NCBI RefSeq assembly: GCF_042427745.1
Contig: NZ_JBHMFA010000001.1
Reading direction: 5' to 3' (one strand)
Origin: Algibacter miyuki
GTDB lineage: Bacteria > Bacteroidota > Bacteroidia > Flavobacteriales > Flavobacteriaceae
Length of the DNA stretch: 64,000 nucleotides
The notes under the pieces were generated by a model. It made no database searches and was not told the origin of the DNA. It worked only from the letters and a program-made list of their open reading frames with translations. Shown one piece after another: positions 9,874 to 17,615 of the stretch. Within the stretch, counting starts at the first letter, position 1; each line of letters opens with the position of its first letter. The translations under genes and the position numbers were made by a program.

Positions 9874-11232
9874 CTAAACTAGATACGATACTAAATCTTC
9901 AATCTTGGAAATTAATTGAATTTTTATAGCTGTATTTTTCAAAGAAATCTTATTGTATTTAGACACAAAAATGCTTGCAAAACCTAACTTTTCCGCTTCC
10001 AAAATACGTTGTTCCACACGTTGCACAGGTCTAATTTCACCCGACAATCCCACCTCTGCAGCAAAACAAAAATCTTTTTGCAAAGCCACATCTTCATTAG
10101 ACGATAAAATGGCTGCCACTACAGCTAAATCAATAGCTGGATCATCAACCGTGATACCTCCTGTAATGTTTAAAAATACATCTTTCGCACCTAAACGAAA
10201 GCCTGCTCGTTTTTCTAAAACCGCCAAAAGCATATTTAAACGCTTAGCATTAAACCCCGTAGCACTTCGCTGTGGTGTTCCGTAAACCGCAGTACTCACC
10301 AAAGCCTGTACCTCTATCATTAACGGACGCATCCCTTCCAACGTAGCTGCTATGGCATTCCCTGAAAGTTCTTCGTCTTTTTTGGAGATTAAAATTTCAG
10401 AAGGATTAGAAACTTCTCGCAAACCTGAGCCTTGCATTTCATAAATCCCCAATTCGTTGGTAGAACCAAAACGGTTTTTATTGGCTCGTAAAATTCTAAA
10501 AACATGATTTCTATCGCCTTCAAATTGCAAAACAGTGTCCACCATGTGCTCTAAAATTTTTGGCCCAGCGATATTTCCGTCTTTGGTAATATGCCCAATA
10601 AGCAAAACAGGCGTTGCAGTTTCTTTAGCAAATTTAATAAGTTCCGTAGTACATTCTTTGATTTGAGAAATGCTTCCTGAGGAAGACTCAATATAATCAC
10701 TATGCAAAGTTTGAATAGAATCTATAACTACAATATCGGGCTCTAAAGCTTCAATTTGTTTAAAAATATTCTGGGTTTTAGTTTCGGTTAAAATATAACA
10801 ATTGTTATTATTAGGGTTAATACGTTCCGCACGCATTTTTATTTGCTTCTGACTTTCTTCACCAGAAACATACAAGGTTTTATATGGTAATTTTAATGAA
10901 ATTTGAAGCAATAAGGTACTCTTTCCAATTCCAGGCTCACCACCTAAAAGCGTAAGTGATCCAGGCACAATACCACCACCAAGCACACGGTTAAATTCCC
11001 CATCAAAAGTATCTAATCGGGGTTCTTTAGAAACATCAATATCTTGAATTCGCAACGGCATAGAAGCACGCTTCGTGGGTGATGTTGGTGTTTTCCAATC
11101 GCTTTTTTCGGGTTTTTGAATAACCTCTTCTACAATGGTGTTCCATTCTTTACAAGCATTGCATTGCCCTTGCCATTTTGCGTATTGTGTACCGCAATTT
11201 TGACAGAAAAAAGTAGTTTTTACTTTAGCCAT
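9874..11232 (-). CDS. radA: DNA repair protein RadA (Sms)
   Basis: RecA-like ATPase and DnaB-like helicase that extends heteroduplex and processes branched intermediates during recombinational repair. The 452-aa length is normal. It has an N-terminal four-cysteine zinc finger (Cys10, Cys13, Cys24, Cys27), a Walker A GGEPGIGKST at 97-106, the RadA-specific KNRFG motif near 252, and a C-terminal Lon-protease-like domain (LNITGGITVDDPAIDLAVV). Start: ATG at 11232, which places the finger in its usual position. It lies 43 bp behind the alpha/beta hydrolase gene on the same strand and may be cotranscribed with it. Confidence 0.97.
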   Translation of the reverse strand: MAKVKTTFFCQNCGTQYAKWQGQCNACKEWNTIVEEVIQKPEKSDWKTPTSPTKRASMPLRIQDIDVSKEPRLDTFDGEFNRVLGGGIVPGSLTLLGGEPGIGKSTLLLQISLKLPYKTLYVSGEESQKQIKMRAERINPNNNNCYILTETKTQNIFKQIEALEPDIVVIDSIQTLHSDYIESSSGSISQIKECTTELIKFAKETATPVLLIGHITKDGNIAGPKILEHMVDTVLQFEGDRNHVFRILRANKNRFGSTNELGIYEMQGSGLREVSNPSEILISKKDEELSGNAIAATLEGMRPLMIEVQALVSTAVYGTPQRSATGFNAKRLNMLLAVLEKRAGFRLGAKDVFLNITGGITVDDPAIDLAVVAAILSSNEDVALQKDFCFAAEVGLSGEIRPVQRVEQRILEAEKLGFASIFVSKYNKISLKNTAIKIQLISKIEDLVSYLV

Positions 11233-11275
11233 GATGTGTTTTTGATTTTGAATACTTTATTTAAATTCATTTGGT

Positions 11276-12427
11276 TTAATACCCAAAATCTTCTTTAATT
11301 AAATTTGCTTTTTCTAACATTTCATCCTTTGTAATACCGCCAATTTCTTTTAAGGTATAAGCCGATTGATAAGTACGCATCGCTTTTTTAGGTTCGCCAG
11401 TTTCTTCATAAAAACGCGCCATATAATATGGTCCCAAAACGGTTTCCGGGTAAGCTTTTCGTCCCATTTTACCAAGTTCTTCGTAATACTCGAAAGTTTC
11501 ATTTTTTTCGATAGCCGCAGAAATGGCTTTAAAATCGTTGATCAAAATTTGTTTATCAATATCAAATAAACTCTTTATGGCTTCATATTTTTCTTGAAGA
11601 TATAACACAGGTGAAATTTCTAATTCTAAAATAGTTTCTTTGTATTCCTTTTTTGAAATAGGTTGAAAGACATGAAAAATATTTTCAATAGCATTTGGAA
11701 TAGCATGTGTTGGTACTGAATAATGAGAAGGACCGTCAAAACTATCAAAATTATAAACCACATTATCATTATCGATAGCCGAAAGATCGGCATTTAAAGT
11801 CGTTGTCATTTTAACCGTAGAACTCACATCGTTAGTTGTATTTGCTAAGTAGTAGAAAATTTTAGATTGCGATTTCCCTAAACTTTCCGGAATATAATCA
11901 ATCATGCTTGGTGCTAAAGATGGACTAATACTAATATAAGCCTGAAATACAGGTTGCGGTTTTAACAAGTAATAATTGATAAAATTAGCCGTTTCTCCAT
12001 GCCCCACAGCCACTTTAAAACTTCCTGTATGGTATTTATTTTCGATATAAGGAATAAGTTCCATGCCTATAAATTCGAAAAAAGCAGCTCCTGTTTCTAC
12101 AGGAAAGGAGTTTTGCTCAGAATATAAACAATCTTCATATCGGGTTTTCATTTGATTTACACCAACCACAATAGCTTCTGGCATATCTTCCCAATAGGAA
12201 TAATAATCTACATTTCCGGCAACGGCTTCAAACATATAATCACCATCGAGCACCACAAAAAGTGGATAGCTTTTACTACTGCTAGAATCGTAACCACGAG
12301 GTAATTGAATTTTTAATTCGCGGGTATCTCCTAATTTTTCTGATTTAAGTGTTTCGTATTTTACTTGAGCATTTACACCGTTAAAAGCTAGGCTAAGCAA
12401 GAAAACTATAAGAATGGATTTCTTCAT
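11276..12427 (-). CDS. Exported alpha/beta-hydrolase-fold protein (esterase D-like) lacking the nucleophile serine
   Basis: A 383-aa protein with a signal peptide (ends NGVNA at about 20). It follows the putative esterase (Fes/esterase D, PF00756-type) pattern: LPRGYDSSS, YPLFVVLDGDYMF, VVGVNQMKTR. At the nucleophile elbow, where the family has GHSxGG, this protein reads VGHGETANF (Gly142-His143-Gly144-Glu145-Thr146), so the catalytic Ser is Gly. The last ~100 residues are helical, with a tetratricopeptide-like stretch (YMARFYEETGEPKKAMRTYQSAY). It may be a binding protein or pseudo-enzyme in the periplasm or on the surface. The downstream neighbour is radA, 43 bp away on the same strand. The fold assignment is fairly secure; the loss of activity is inference. 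Confidence 0.8.
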   Translation of the reverse strand: MKKSILIVFLLSLAFNGVNAQVKYETLKSEKLGDTRELKIQLPRGYDSSSSKSYPLFVVLDGDYMFEAVAGNVDYYSYWEDMPEAIVVGVNQMKTRYEDCLYSEQNSFPVETGAAFFEFIGMELIPYIENKYHTGSFKVAVGHGETANFINYYLLKPQPVFQAYISISPSLAPSMIDYIPESLGKSQSKIFYYLANTTNDVSSTVKMTTTLNADLSAIDNDNVVYNFDSFDGPSHYSVPTHAIPNAIENIFHVFQPISKKEYKETILELEISPVLYLQEKYEAIKSLFDIDKQILINDFKAISAAIEKNETFEYYEELGKMGRKAYPETVLGPYYMARFYEETGEPKKAMRTYQSAYTLKEIGGITKDEMLEKANLIKEDFGY

Positions 12428-12549
12428 GTTAAAAAAGATTTGAGAATTAATTACGGCAAGGTATGAAATATGACATTAGCATTCAAGAAAAGTGATATTT
12501 TGAAAACTATACTTTTAGTCCTTTTTTTTAAGGGTAGTAAATACTATTG

Positions 12550-12586
12550 AATGTATTTAAAATGGAGTTTTAAAACCGAATACATT
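12550..12586. repeat. Inverted repeat upstream of the hydrolase gene
   Basis: AATGTATT (12550-12557) faces AATACATT (12579-12586), with a further inner GG/CC pair and a TTTTAAAA core. It lies about 120 bp upstream of the alpha/beta hydrolase start. It could be an operator or a weak hairpin; nothing else supports a function. Confidence 0.35.
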
Positions 12587-12630
12587 AAATAAAAAACACA
12601 TTAACAATATACCAAACCTAGCAAGCGCTT

Positions 12631-12720
12631 GCGTTAGGGATTGCAGTGAAAAGCCCACAGCCTGACGGAGGAAGTGCGAGGACTTGTAGCGGAAAGCGCG
12701 ACCTTTTTAGGGAACGCCCA
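12631..12720. repeat. GC-rich dispersed repeat, copy A
   Basis: A sharply GC-richer stretch in an AT-rich gap, running from GCGTTAGGGATTG to GGGAACGCCCA. It matches 43569-43657 in the same orientation, with about 62 of the first 73 positions identical by hand alignment. The ends are complementary (GCGTT and AACGC), and two internal segments resemble each other (GATTGCAGTGAAAAGC and GACTTGTAGCGGAAAGC). It ends 13 bp from the stop codon of the flippase-like gene. No reading frame is conserved between the copies. It could be a REP-like or MITE-like element or an RNA-encoding repeat. Confidence 0.75.
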
Positions 12721-12733
12721 AAGACAAACAACG

Positions 12734-13696
12734 TTAACTATTAGTCTTTTTCCGATTATAAATGGGTAAATAAATAAGCGATAAACCGCCAAAAAGAATA
12801 ACCATTAAGGTTTGCGATGCCCACATAATCCAACCAAAAGCGATACTTGGCGCTTCGGCAATTCCGAAAATAGAAAACGCTGCATAAACAGCTAATGGGT
12901 AAGAACCAATACCGCCATTTGTTGCAGCAATACTAAAGCTTGCTGAAATAAACCCGATTAAAATGGCACCTGCGGAAATCCCCTCTAACTCTGACATTGA
13001 GAATGTGGTAACATAAAACATAAGCAAATACATACCCCATATAAAAAGGGTATGAAAAATGAATGCCCACTTTTTCTTCATTTTAAAAATACTTAAAGCA
13101 CCTTCTATTAAACCGCTTGCAAAATTTCTAATTTTTAAAGCAATTTTTGAATTGCTTTTTTTGATTATTCTTAAGAATAAAAAACCTAGAATAACGCATA
13201 CAACCAGTCCTATCCCTATTTTTACAGGATTAAATTTTTCGACTAAAAAGCCATAAATAAAATCGAATTGCAGAAACAAAGTGATGGCAATAATACCGAG
13301 CATAACAATTAAATCGGCAATACGCTCTGCGACAATGGTGCCAAAACCTTTTTCGAACGGCACTCCTTCATAGTTTGTAAGAATGGTGGCTCGAGCCACT
13401 TCTCCTGCTCTAGGAATGGTGTAATTTATTAAATAGGTTGCAAAAACAGCCATAACGCTATTACCAAATTTCACCTTATACCCCATAGGCTCTAACATAA
13501 ACAACCATCGATATGAACGTGATAGATGACTAAGTAAACCTAAAAAGACACCGAAAAATATCCAGACATAATCAGCATTTTTCGCGTATTCCAAAATTTC
13601 AGAAAGCGATACTTTGGCCAGTGAGTACCAAACCAAAAAAACTCCCAGTACTAATGGGAGTGTGATTTTTAAGATATTTTTTATTTGTTTATTCAA
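12734..13696 (-). CDS. Flippase-like membrane protein (LPG synthase TM-domain/UPF0104 family)
   Basis: A 320-aa integral membrane protein with about eight hydrophobic segments. It matches the flippase-like domain seen in lysylphosphatidylglycerol synthetase (AglD/MprF N-terminal type). Recognisable spots are RSYRWLFML, YLINYTIPRAGEVARATIL, ERIADLIVMLG and AATNGGIGSYP near the C-terminus. The soluble lysyl-transfer domain of MprF is absent, so it is a membrane-only member, possibly moving a lipid-linked compound. The substrate is unknown. It starts 3 bp after the panD stop, so it is the last gene of a panC-panD-flippase operon. Copy A of the dispersed repeat follows the stop codon. Confidence 0.85.
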   Translation of the reverse strand: MNKQIKNILKITLPLVLGVFLVWYSLAKVSLSEILEYAKNADYVWIFFGVFLGLLSHLSRSYRWLFMLEPMGYKVKFGNSVMAVFATYLINYTIPRAGEVARATILTNYEGVPFEKGFGTIVAERIADLIVMLGIIAITLFLQFDFIYGFLVEKFNPVKIGIGLVVCVILGFLFLRIIKKSNSKIALKIRNFASGLIEGALSIFKMKKKWAFIFHTLFIWGMYLLMFYVTTFSMSELEGISAGAILIGFISASFSIAATNGGIGSYPLAVYAAFSIFGIAEAPSIAFGWIMWASQTLMVILFGGLSLIYLPIYNRKKTNS

Positions 13697-13699
13697 AAG

Positions 13700-14050
13700 C
13701 TATTTAAGTAAATTGGTAGCTTCGTCTGGAAAAACCAACGACGGCTTAAACACCTTAGCTTCTTCAATATCCATGATACCGTAAGTGATTAAAATAAGAA
13801 CATCGCCTGGTGCTACCAATCGTGCAGCAGCGCCGTTTAATGTAATTTCTCCAGAGTTTCTTGGCCCTGGAATAGCATAAGTTTCTAATCTGGCACCATT
13901 GTTATTATTTACAATTTGAACTTTTTCTCCTTGAATAATATTGGCGGCATCCATTAAATCTTCATCAATAGTAATACTACCAATATAATTTAAGTCCGCT
14001 CCAGTGACTTTTACTCTATGAATTTTCGATTTTACTACTGTAATTTGCAT
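13700..14050 (-). CDS. panD: Aspartate 1-decarboxylase precursor
   Basis: Makes beta-alanine from L-aspartate for pantothenate and coenzyme A synthesis. The 116-aa proenzyme cleaves itself between Gly24 and Ser25, seen in ADLNYIGSITID, and Ser25 becomes the pyruvoyl cofactor. A conserved lysine near the N-terminus (MQITVVKSKIHR) and the NGAAARLV segment match the family. The gene lies 13 bp after panC, whose product condenses beta-alanine with pantoate, so two consecutive pantothenate steps are cotranscribed. Confidence 0.97.
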   Translation of the reverse strand: MQITVVKSKIHRVKVTGADLNYIGSITIDEDLMDAANIIQGEKVQIVNNNNGARLETYAIPGPRNSGEITLNGAAARLVAPGDVLILITYGIMDIEEAKVFKPSLVFPDEATNLLK

Positions 14051-14063
14051 GTGGCAAAGATAA

Positions 14064-14915
14064 TTAATTTAATGCGATATTATCAATAAGTCTAATATCA
14101 TCGGCATATACGGCTATAAAACCTCTATATGATTTGTTATTCGATTTTCGTTTTAAAGGCTTCAAGGTTTCTACTTCGGAAATAATGAAATATTCTAATT
14201 CTAATAAATCATGTTTTGCGAATTGCTTCTCCACCCATTCCTGTACTTCAGTAGCACTTTTTGTGCCAAATTTTATTTTGGCAGTTTTTAAGGTTTCATA
14301 AATGAAAGGCGCAGCTTCGGCATACTCGGGTTTCAACCTTGTATTTCGCGAACTCATAGCTAAACCATTGGCTTCTCGATGGATTTCGCAACCCACAATA
14401 GTTAATGGCATTTGGTGTTTTTCTACGAGCTTTCTAATAATTTGAAGTTGCTGATAATCTTTTTCGCCAAAATAAGCTTTATGAGGTTTCACAATATCAA
14501 ACAAACGTTTAACTACAGTACCTACACCATCGAAATGCCCTTGACGAAATTTGCCTTCCATTTCAAATTCTAAACCATCAAAATCATAGTGCTCCGATAC
14601 GGTATTTCCATCGTAAACATCATCTACCGTAGGCGCATAAACAAGTATTTTGTTATCGCTTACTGTATTTAATAATTTAACATCGTTTTCTAGCGTTCTC
14701 GGATATTTGTCGAGATCGTCTGGGTTATCAAATTGGGTAGGATTTACAAAAATACTAACCACAACATGGTCGTTTTCTTCCAAAGCCTTAATAACCAATT
14801 CTAAATGTCCTTCGTGTAAAGCACCCATCGTTGGTACTAGACCTACGGTTAGCTTTTCTGCTTTTAGCGCATCTATTGCTGCCGTAATTTGTTGTTTTTC
14901 TGAGTAAACTTCCAC
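14064..14915 (-). CDS. panC: Pantothenate synthetase (pantoate--beta-alanine ligase)
   Basis: ATP-dependent ligase joining pantoate and beta-alanine. The 283-aa length is standard. The nucleotidyl-transferase motif is seen in PTMGALHEGHLELV, followed by SIFVNPTQFDNPDDLDKYPR. The substrate region is GKFRQGHFDGVGTVVKRLF, and MSSRNTRL is the KMSKS-like loop. It is the first gene of the panC-panD-flippase operon. Promoter: a -7 element TAAGTTTG reads on the minus strand at 14947-14940, about 25 bp before the ATG, and is divergent from the next operon. Confidence 0.97.
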   Translation of the reverse strand: MEVYSEKQQITAAIDALKAEKLTVGLVPTMGALHEGHLELVIKALEENDHVVVSIFVNPTQFDNPDDLDKYPRTLENDVKLLNTVSDNKILVYAPTVDDVYDGNTVSEHYDFDGLEFEMEGKFRQGHFDGVGTVVKRLFDIVKPHKAYFGEKDYQQLQIIRKLVEKHQMPLTIVGCEIHREANGLAMSSRNTRLKPEYAEAAPFIYETLKTAKIKFGTKSATEVQEWVEKQFAKHDLLELEYFIISEVETLKPLKRKSNNKSYRGFIAVYADDIRLIDNIALN

Positions 14916-14939
14916 TTTCTATAAAAAAATTAACGCTTG

Positions 14940-14987
14940 CAAACTTAAGATTTTTACAGGCAATCTGCATAAAATTTTGTACTTTTG
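14940..14987. promoter_or_regulatory. Divergent promoter region, panC versus glycogen-synthase-like operon
   Basis: Two matches to the Bacteroidota -7 consensus TAnnTTTG face away from each other: TAAGTTTG on the minus strand (14947-14940) for panC and TACTTTTG on the plus strand (14980-14987) for the gene starting at 15079. The plus-strand leader would be about 85 nt. Confidence 0.6.
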
Positions 14988-15078
14988 CGTGTTTTTTAAT
15001 GAGAATTCGCTATAAACATTGCGTTTTTGTCAAGAATTTTCATTCAAAAATGAATTAAAAGTCATCAAAAATAAAAAT

Positions 15079-15888
15079 ATGAAAGATAAGAGGGTATTAT
15101 ACGTATCATCTGAGGTAGTTCCTTATTTACCAGAAACAGAGATTTCGTCAATGTCGTTCGAGGCGCCAAGACTTGTAAATCAACAAGGCGGACAAATAAG
15201 AATCTTCATGCCAAGATATGGCAATATTAACGAAAGAAGACACCAATTACACGAAGTAATCAGATTATCGGGTATCAATTTAGTGATAAACGATTTAGAT
15301 ATGCCTCTAATTATTAAGGTTGCCTCTATCCCAAAAGAGCGTATTCAGGTTTATTTTATTGATAACGACGAGTATTTTAAAAGAAAAGCCACACTTACGG
15401 ATGAAGCAGGAAAATTATTTTCTGACAATGACGAACGTGCTATTTTCTTCGCAAAAGGCGTTATAGAAACGGTAAAAAAATTAAACTGGTCTCCAGATAT
15501 TATTCATGTTCACGGTTGGTTAGCATCGCTACTTCCTGTTTACTTAAAAGAATATTACAAGGATGAGCCTTTATTTAACGAAAGCAAAATTGTGACTTCG
15601 GTATACAATCAAAGTTTTAACAATACGTTAAATAAAGATATGATTAATAAGATTAAATTTGACAATATTAAGGATGACGCTATTAGCGTGCTCGAAGAAC
15701 CAACTTATAACAACTTGATGAAAGTTGCTATCGATTATTCTGACGCCATAATAGTAGGGTCTGAACAATTAACAGAAGAAGTTGATGCTTACATAAAAGC
15801 ATCGGACAAACCTATTTTAGAGTATAAAAGCAAAGATGAATTTGGCGAAGCTTATACAAATTTCTTTAACAACGAAGTTTTAGGCTAG
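15079..15888 (+). CDS. Glycogen/starch-synthase-like protein, N-terminal (GT5) domain only
   Basis: 269 aa from the ATG at 15079; an in-frame upstream ATG at 15019 would add 20 polar residues unlike the family. The sequence resembles the N-terminal Rossmann half of GT5 glycogen synthase: VLYVSSEVVPYLPE, GGQIRIFMPRYGNINERR, RAIFFAKGVIETVKKL and SPDIIHVHGWLASLLPVYL. Full glycogen synthases are near 480 aa and carry the ADP-glucose site in the C-terminal half, which is absent here. The KxGG loop near the N-terminus is replaced by TEISSMSFEAPRLV. Activity as a synthase is therefore doubtful. It is followed 27 bp later by the DUF4270 lipoprotein and glmS. I recall this trio as conserved in Flavobacteriia, which argues for a real role, perhaps cell-envelope related. 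Confidence 0.75.
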   Translation: MKDKRVLYVSSEVVPYLPETEISSMSFEAPRLVNQQGGQIRIFMPRYGNINERRHQLHEVIRLSGINLVINDLDMPLIIKVASIPKERIQVYFIDNDEYFKRKATLTDEAGKLFSDNDERAIFFAKGVIETVKKLNWSPDIIHVHGWLASLLPVYLKEYYKDEPLFNESKIVTSVYNQSFNNTLNKDMINKIKFDNIKDDAISVLEEPTYNNLMKVAIDYSDAIIVGSEQLTEEVDAYIKASDKPILEYKSKDEFGEAYTNFFNNEVLG

Positions 15889-15915
15889 CCTTCTCAGATT
15901 CATTTAAAACAACTT

Positions 15916-17604
15916 ATGAAAAAGACATTTAAAGCCCTTAAATTTTCTGCAATTTTCCTATTTTCAACAGCTGCTTTTGTTGCCTGCGACAAAGATTTCA
16001 CAGTAATAGAAAGTAATGTTTTAGGAGAAAATAATTCAAATTTTAATACAAACGTTGAGGAAATTCCTATTACGGCTTATAACAAAAAACTAGAATCTGT
16101 TCAAGTTAATGGTTTAGCATCGTATTTACTTGGGGTATATAACGATCCTGCTTACGGGCAAACCACGGCAAGTATTATAACGCAAGTATCACCTTCAAAC
16201 ACAAGTGGCGAACTTGGTGATAACCCTACGATAGATTCTGTTGTTGTTTCTATTCCTTATTACAGCAGAACGAACGACTTCGATGATGACGGTAATGCGC
16301 TTTACACCATTCAAGATTCATTATATGGTGATTATAACGGCACAACAAAGCCTTTTAAATTATCTATTTATCAGAATAATTACTTTTTAAGAAATTTTGA
16401 TCCTGCTGGCGAGCTAACAGATTCTCAAAAATACTATTCTTATTCAGATGGTAGCTCAGATAATTTTGTTTACAACGGCACATCTCCTATTAATTTTGAT
16501 GCTAATATTGGCGAAACTATTTTAGAACCAACCAGTGTTACACCAAGCGCAAACCCTATCATTCTAGTTACAGATAGAGATACCGATGATGAAGTAATAA
16601 CACGATCGGTGCCTGCTTTTAGAGTGAAATTAGATACCACATTCTGGCATAATACTATTATCAAGAAAAATAACAGTACAGAATTGAGTAACTCAAATAA
16701 CTTTAGCAACTACTTTAGAGGTCTATTCTTTAAAGCTGAAGCCGAAGCTGCCGATGGCAGCATGATTCTATTAAACATGGGAACTACCGCTGCAAATATT
16801 ACCATTTATTACCAACAAGATTCTGCTACCGATGGAGAAACAGTAGCAAGCACTTATGTATTAACCTTTTCAGGAAATACACTTAACTCGTTTACAAACG
16901 ATATTACTGAAGTTACTTTAGCTGATGGCGATGATGTTGATGGCGATGAAACGCTCTACTTAAAAGGAGCCGGTAACGCAATGGTTGTTGTTGATTTATT
17001 CGAAGATGAAGATGCTAAAGCCAACTTTATTGATGATTACAGAGTGTCTGACGGTGCGGGAGGTTATAAAACCGACGACGATGGAAATTTCCTTCTATCT
17101 AGACTGATCAATGATGCACAACTTATTGTTTTTGAAAACGACCTTATGCAAGGTGCCAACTTCCCACAAGACGAAAATGGTAATGACTTTAGTCACTACA
17201 ATAGAATTTATGCTTACGATATTGAAAACAGCTTTATTACTAGTGATTATTCTAACGATGTGATCGAATCTAGCACAGATCCCTTTAATTCTAAGCTTAT
17301 TAGCTTAGGACAACGTGTTATCGATGAAAACGACAATTACAAATATAAAATTCGTTTAACAGAACATTTAAACAATATATTGGTCCGGAATTCAACAAAC
17401 ACCAAAATAGGTTTAGTGTTATCAAGCAATGTAAATTACACAACAAATGCTGCTATCGCTGATAGTGAAAGTGATGATGTTACTAACGTACCAGCAGCTT
17501 CTATTATAACACCTGAGGGCACTATACTATATGGTTCTAACGTTAATGTTGATGACAAAACAAGAATGAAACTTAAGGTGTTTTATACAGCGCCAAATAA
17601 CTAA
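15916..17604 (+). CDS. DUF4270 family lipoprotein
   Basis: A 562-aa lipoprotein: a hydrophobic signal ends in AAFVACDKDF, with Cys24 as the lipidation site. The body is beta-rich and low in cysteine. It starts with the DUF4270 layout: a short acidic linker, then a repeated pattern such as LASYLLGVYNDPAYGQTTASI and TIDSVVVSIPYYS, and GTILYGSNVNVDDKTRMKLKVFYT at the end. DUF4270 proteins are Bacteroidota-specific and have no defined biochemical role. Placement between a glycogen-synthase-like gene and glmS (11 bp gap) suggests an envelope or sugar connection, which is inference. Confidence 0.85.
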   Translation: MKKTFKALKFSAIFLFSTAAFVACDKDFTVIESNVLGENNSNFNTNVEEIPITAYNKKLESVQVNGLASYLLGVYNDPAYGQTTASIITQVSPSNTSGELGDNPTIDSVVVSIPYYSRTNDFDDDGNALYTIQDSLYGDYNGTTKPFKLSIYQNNYFLRNFDPAGELTDSQKYYSYSDGSSDNFVYNGTSPINFDANIGETILEPTSVTPSANPIILVTDRDTDDEVITRSVPAFRVKLDTTFWHNTIIKKNNSTELSNSNNFSNYFRGLFFKAEAEAADGSMILLNMGTTAANITIYYQQDSATDGETVASTYVLTFSGNTLNSFTNDITEVTLADGDDVDGDETLYLKGAGNAMVVVDLFEDEDAKANFIDDYRVSDGAGGYKTDDDGNFLLSRLINDAQLIVFENDLMQGANFPQDENGNDFSHYNRIYAYDIENSFITSDYSNDVIESSTDPFNSKLISLGQRVIDENDNYKYKIRLTEHLNNILVRNSTNTKIGLVLSSNVNYTTNAAIADSESDDVTNVPAASIITPEGTILYGSNVNVDDKTRMKLKVFYTAPNN

Positions 17605-17615
17605 TGACTTAACTT

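Noticed and set aside
11276..12427. An active Fes/esterase D enzyme
   Set aside because: The nucleophile Ser is replaced by Gly in the GHSxGG motif, so activity should not be assumed.
15019..15078. Upstream ATG of the glycogen-synthase-like gene
   Set aside because: The added 20 residues are unlike the family N-terminus, which begins at VLYVSSE just after the ATG at 15079.
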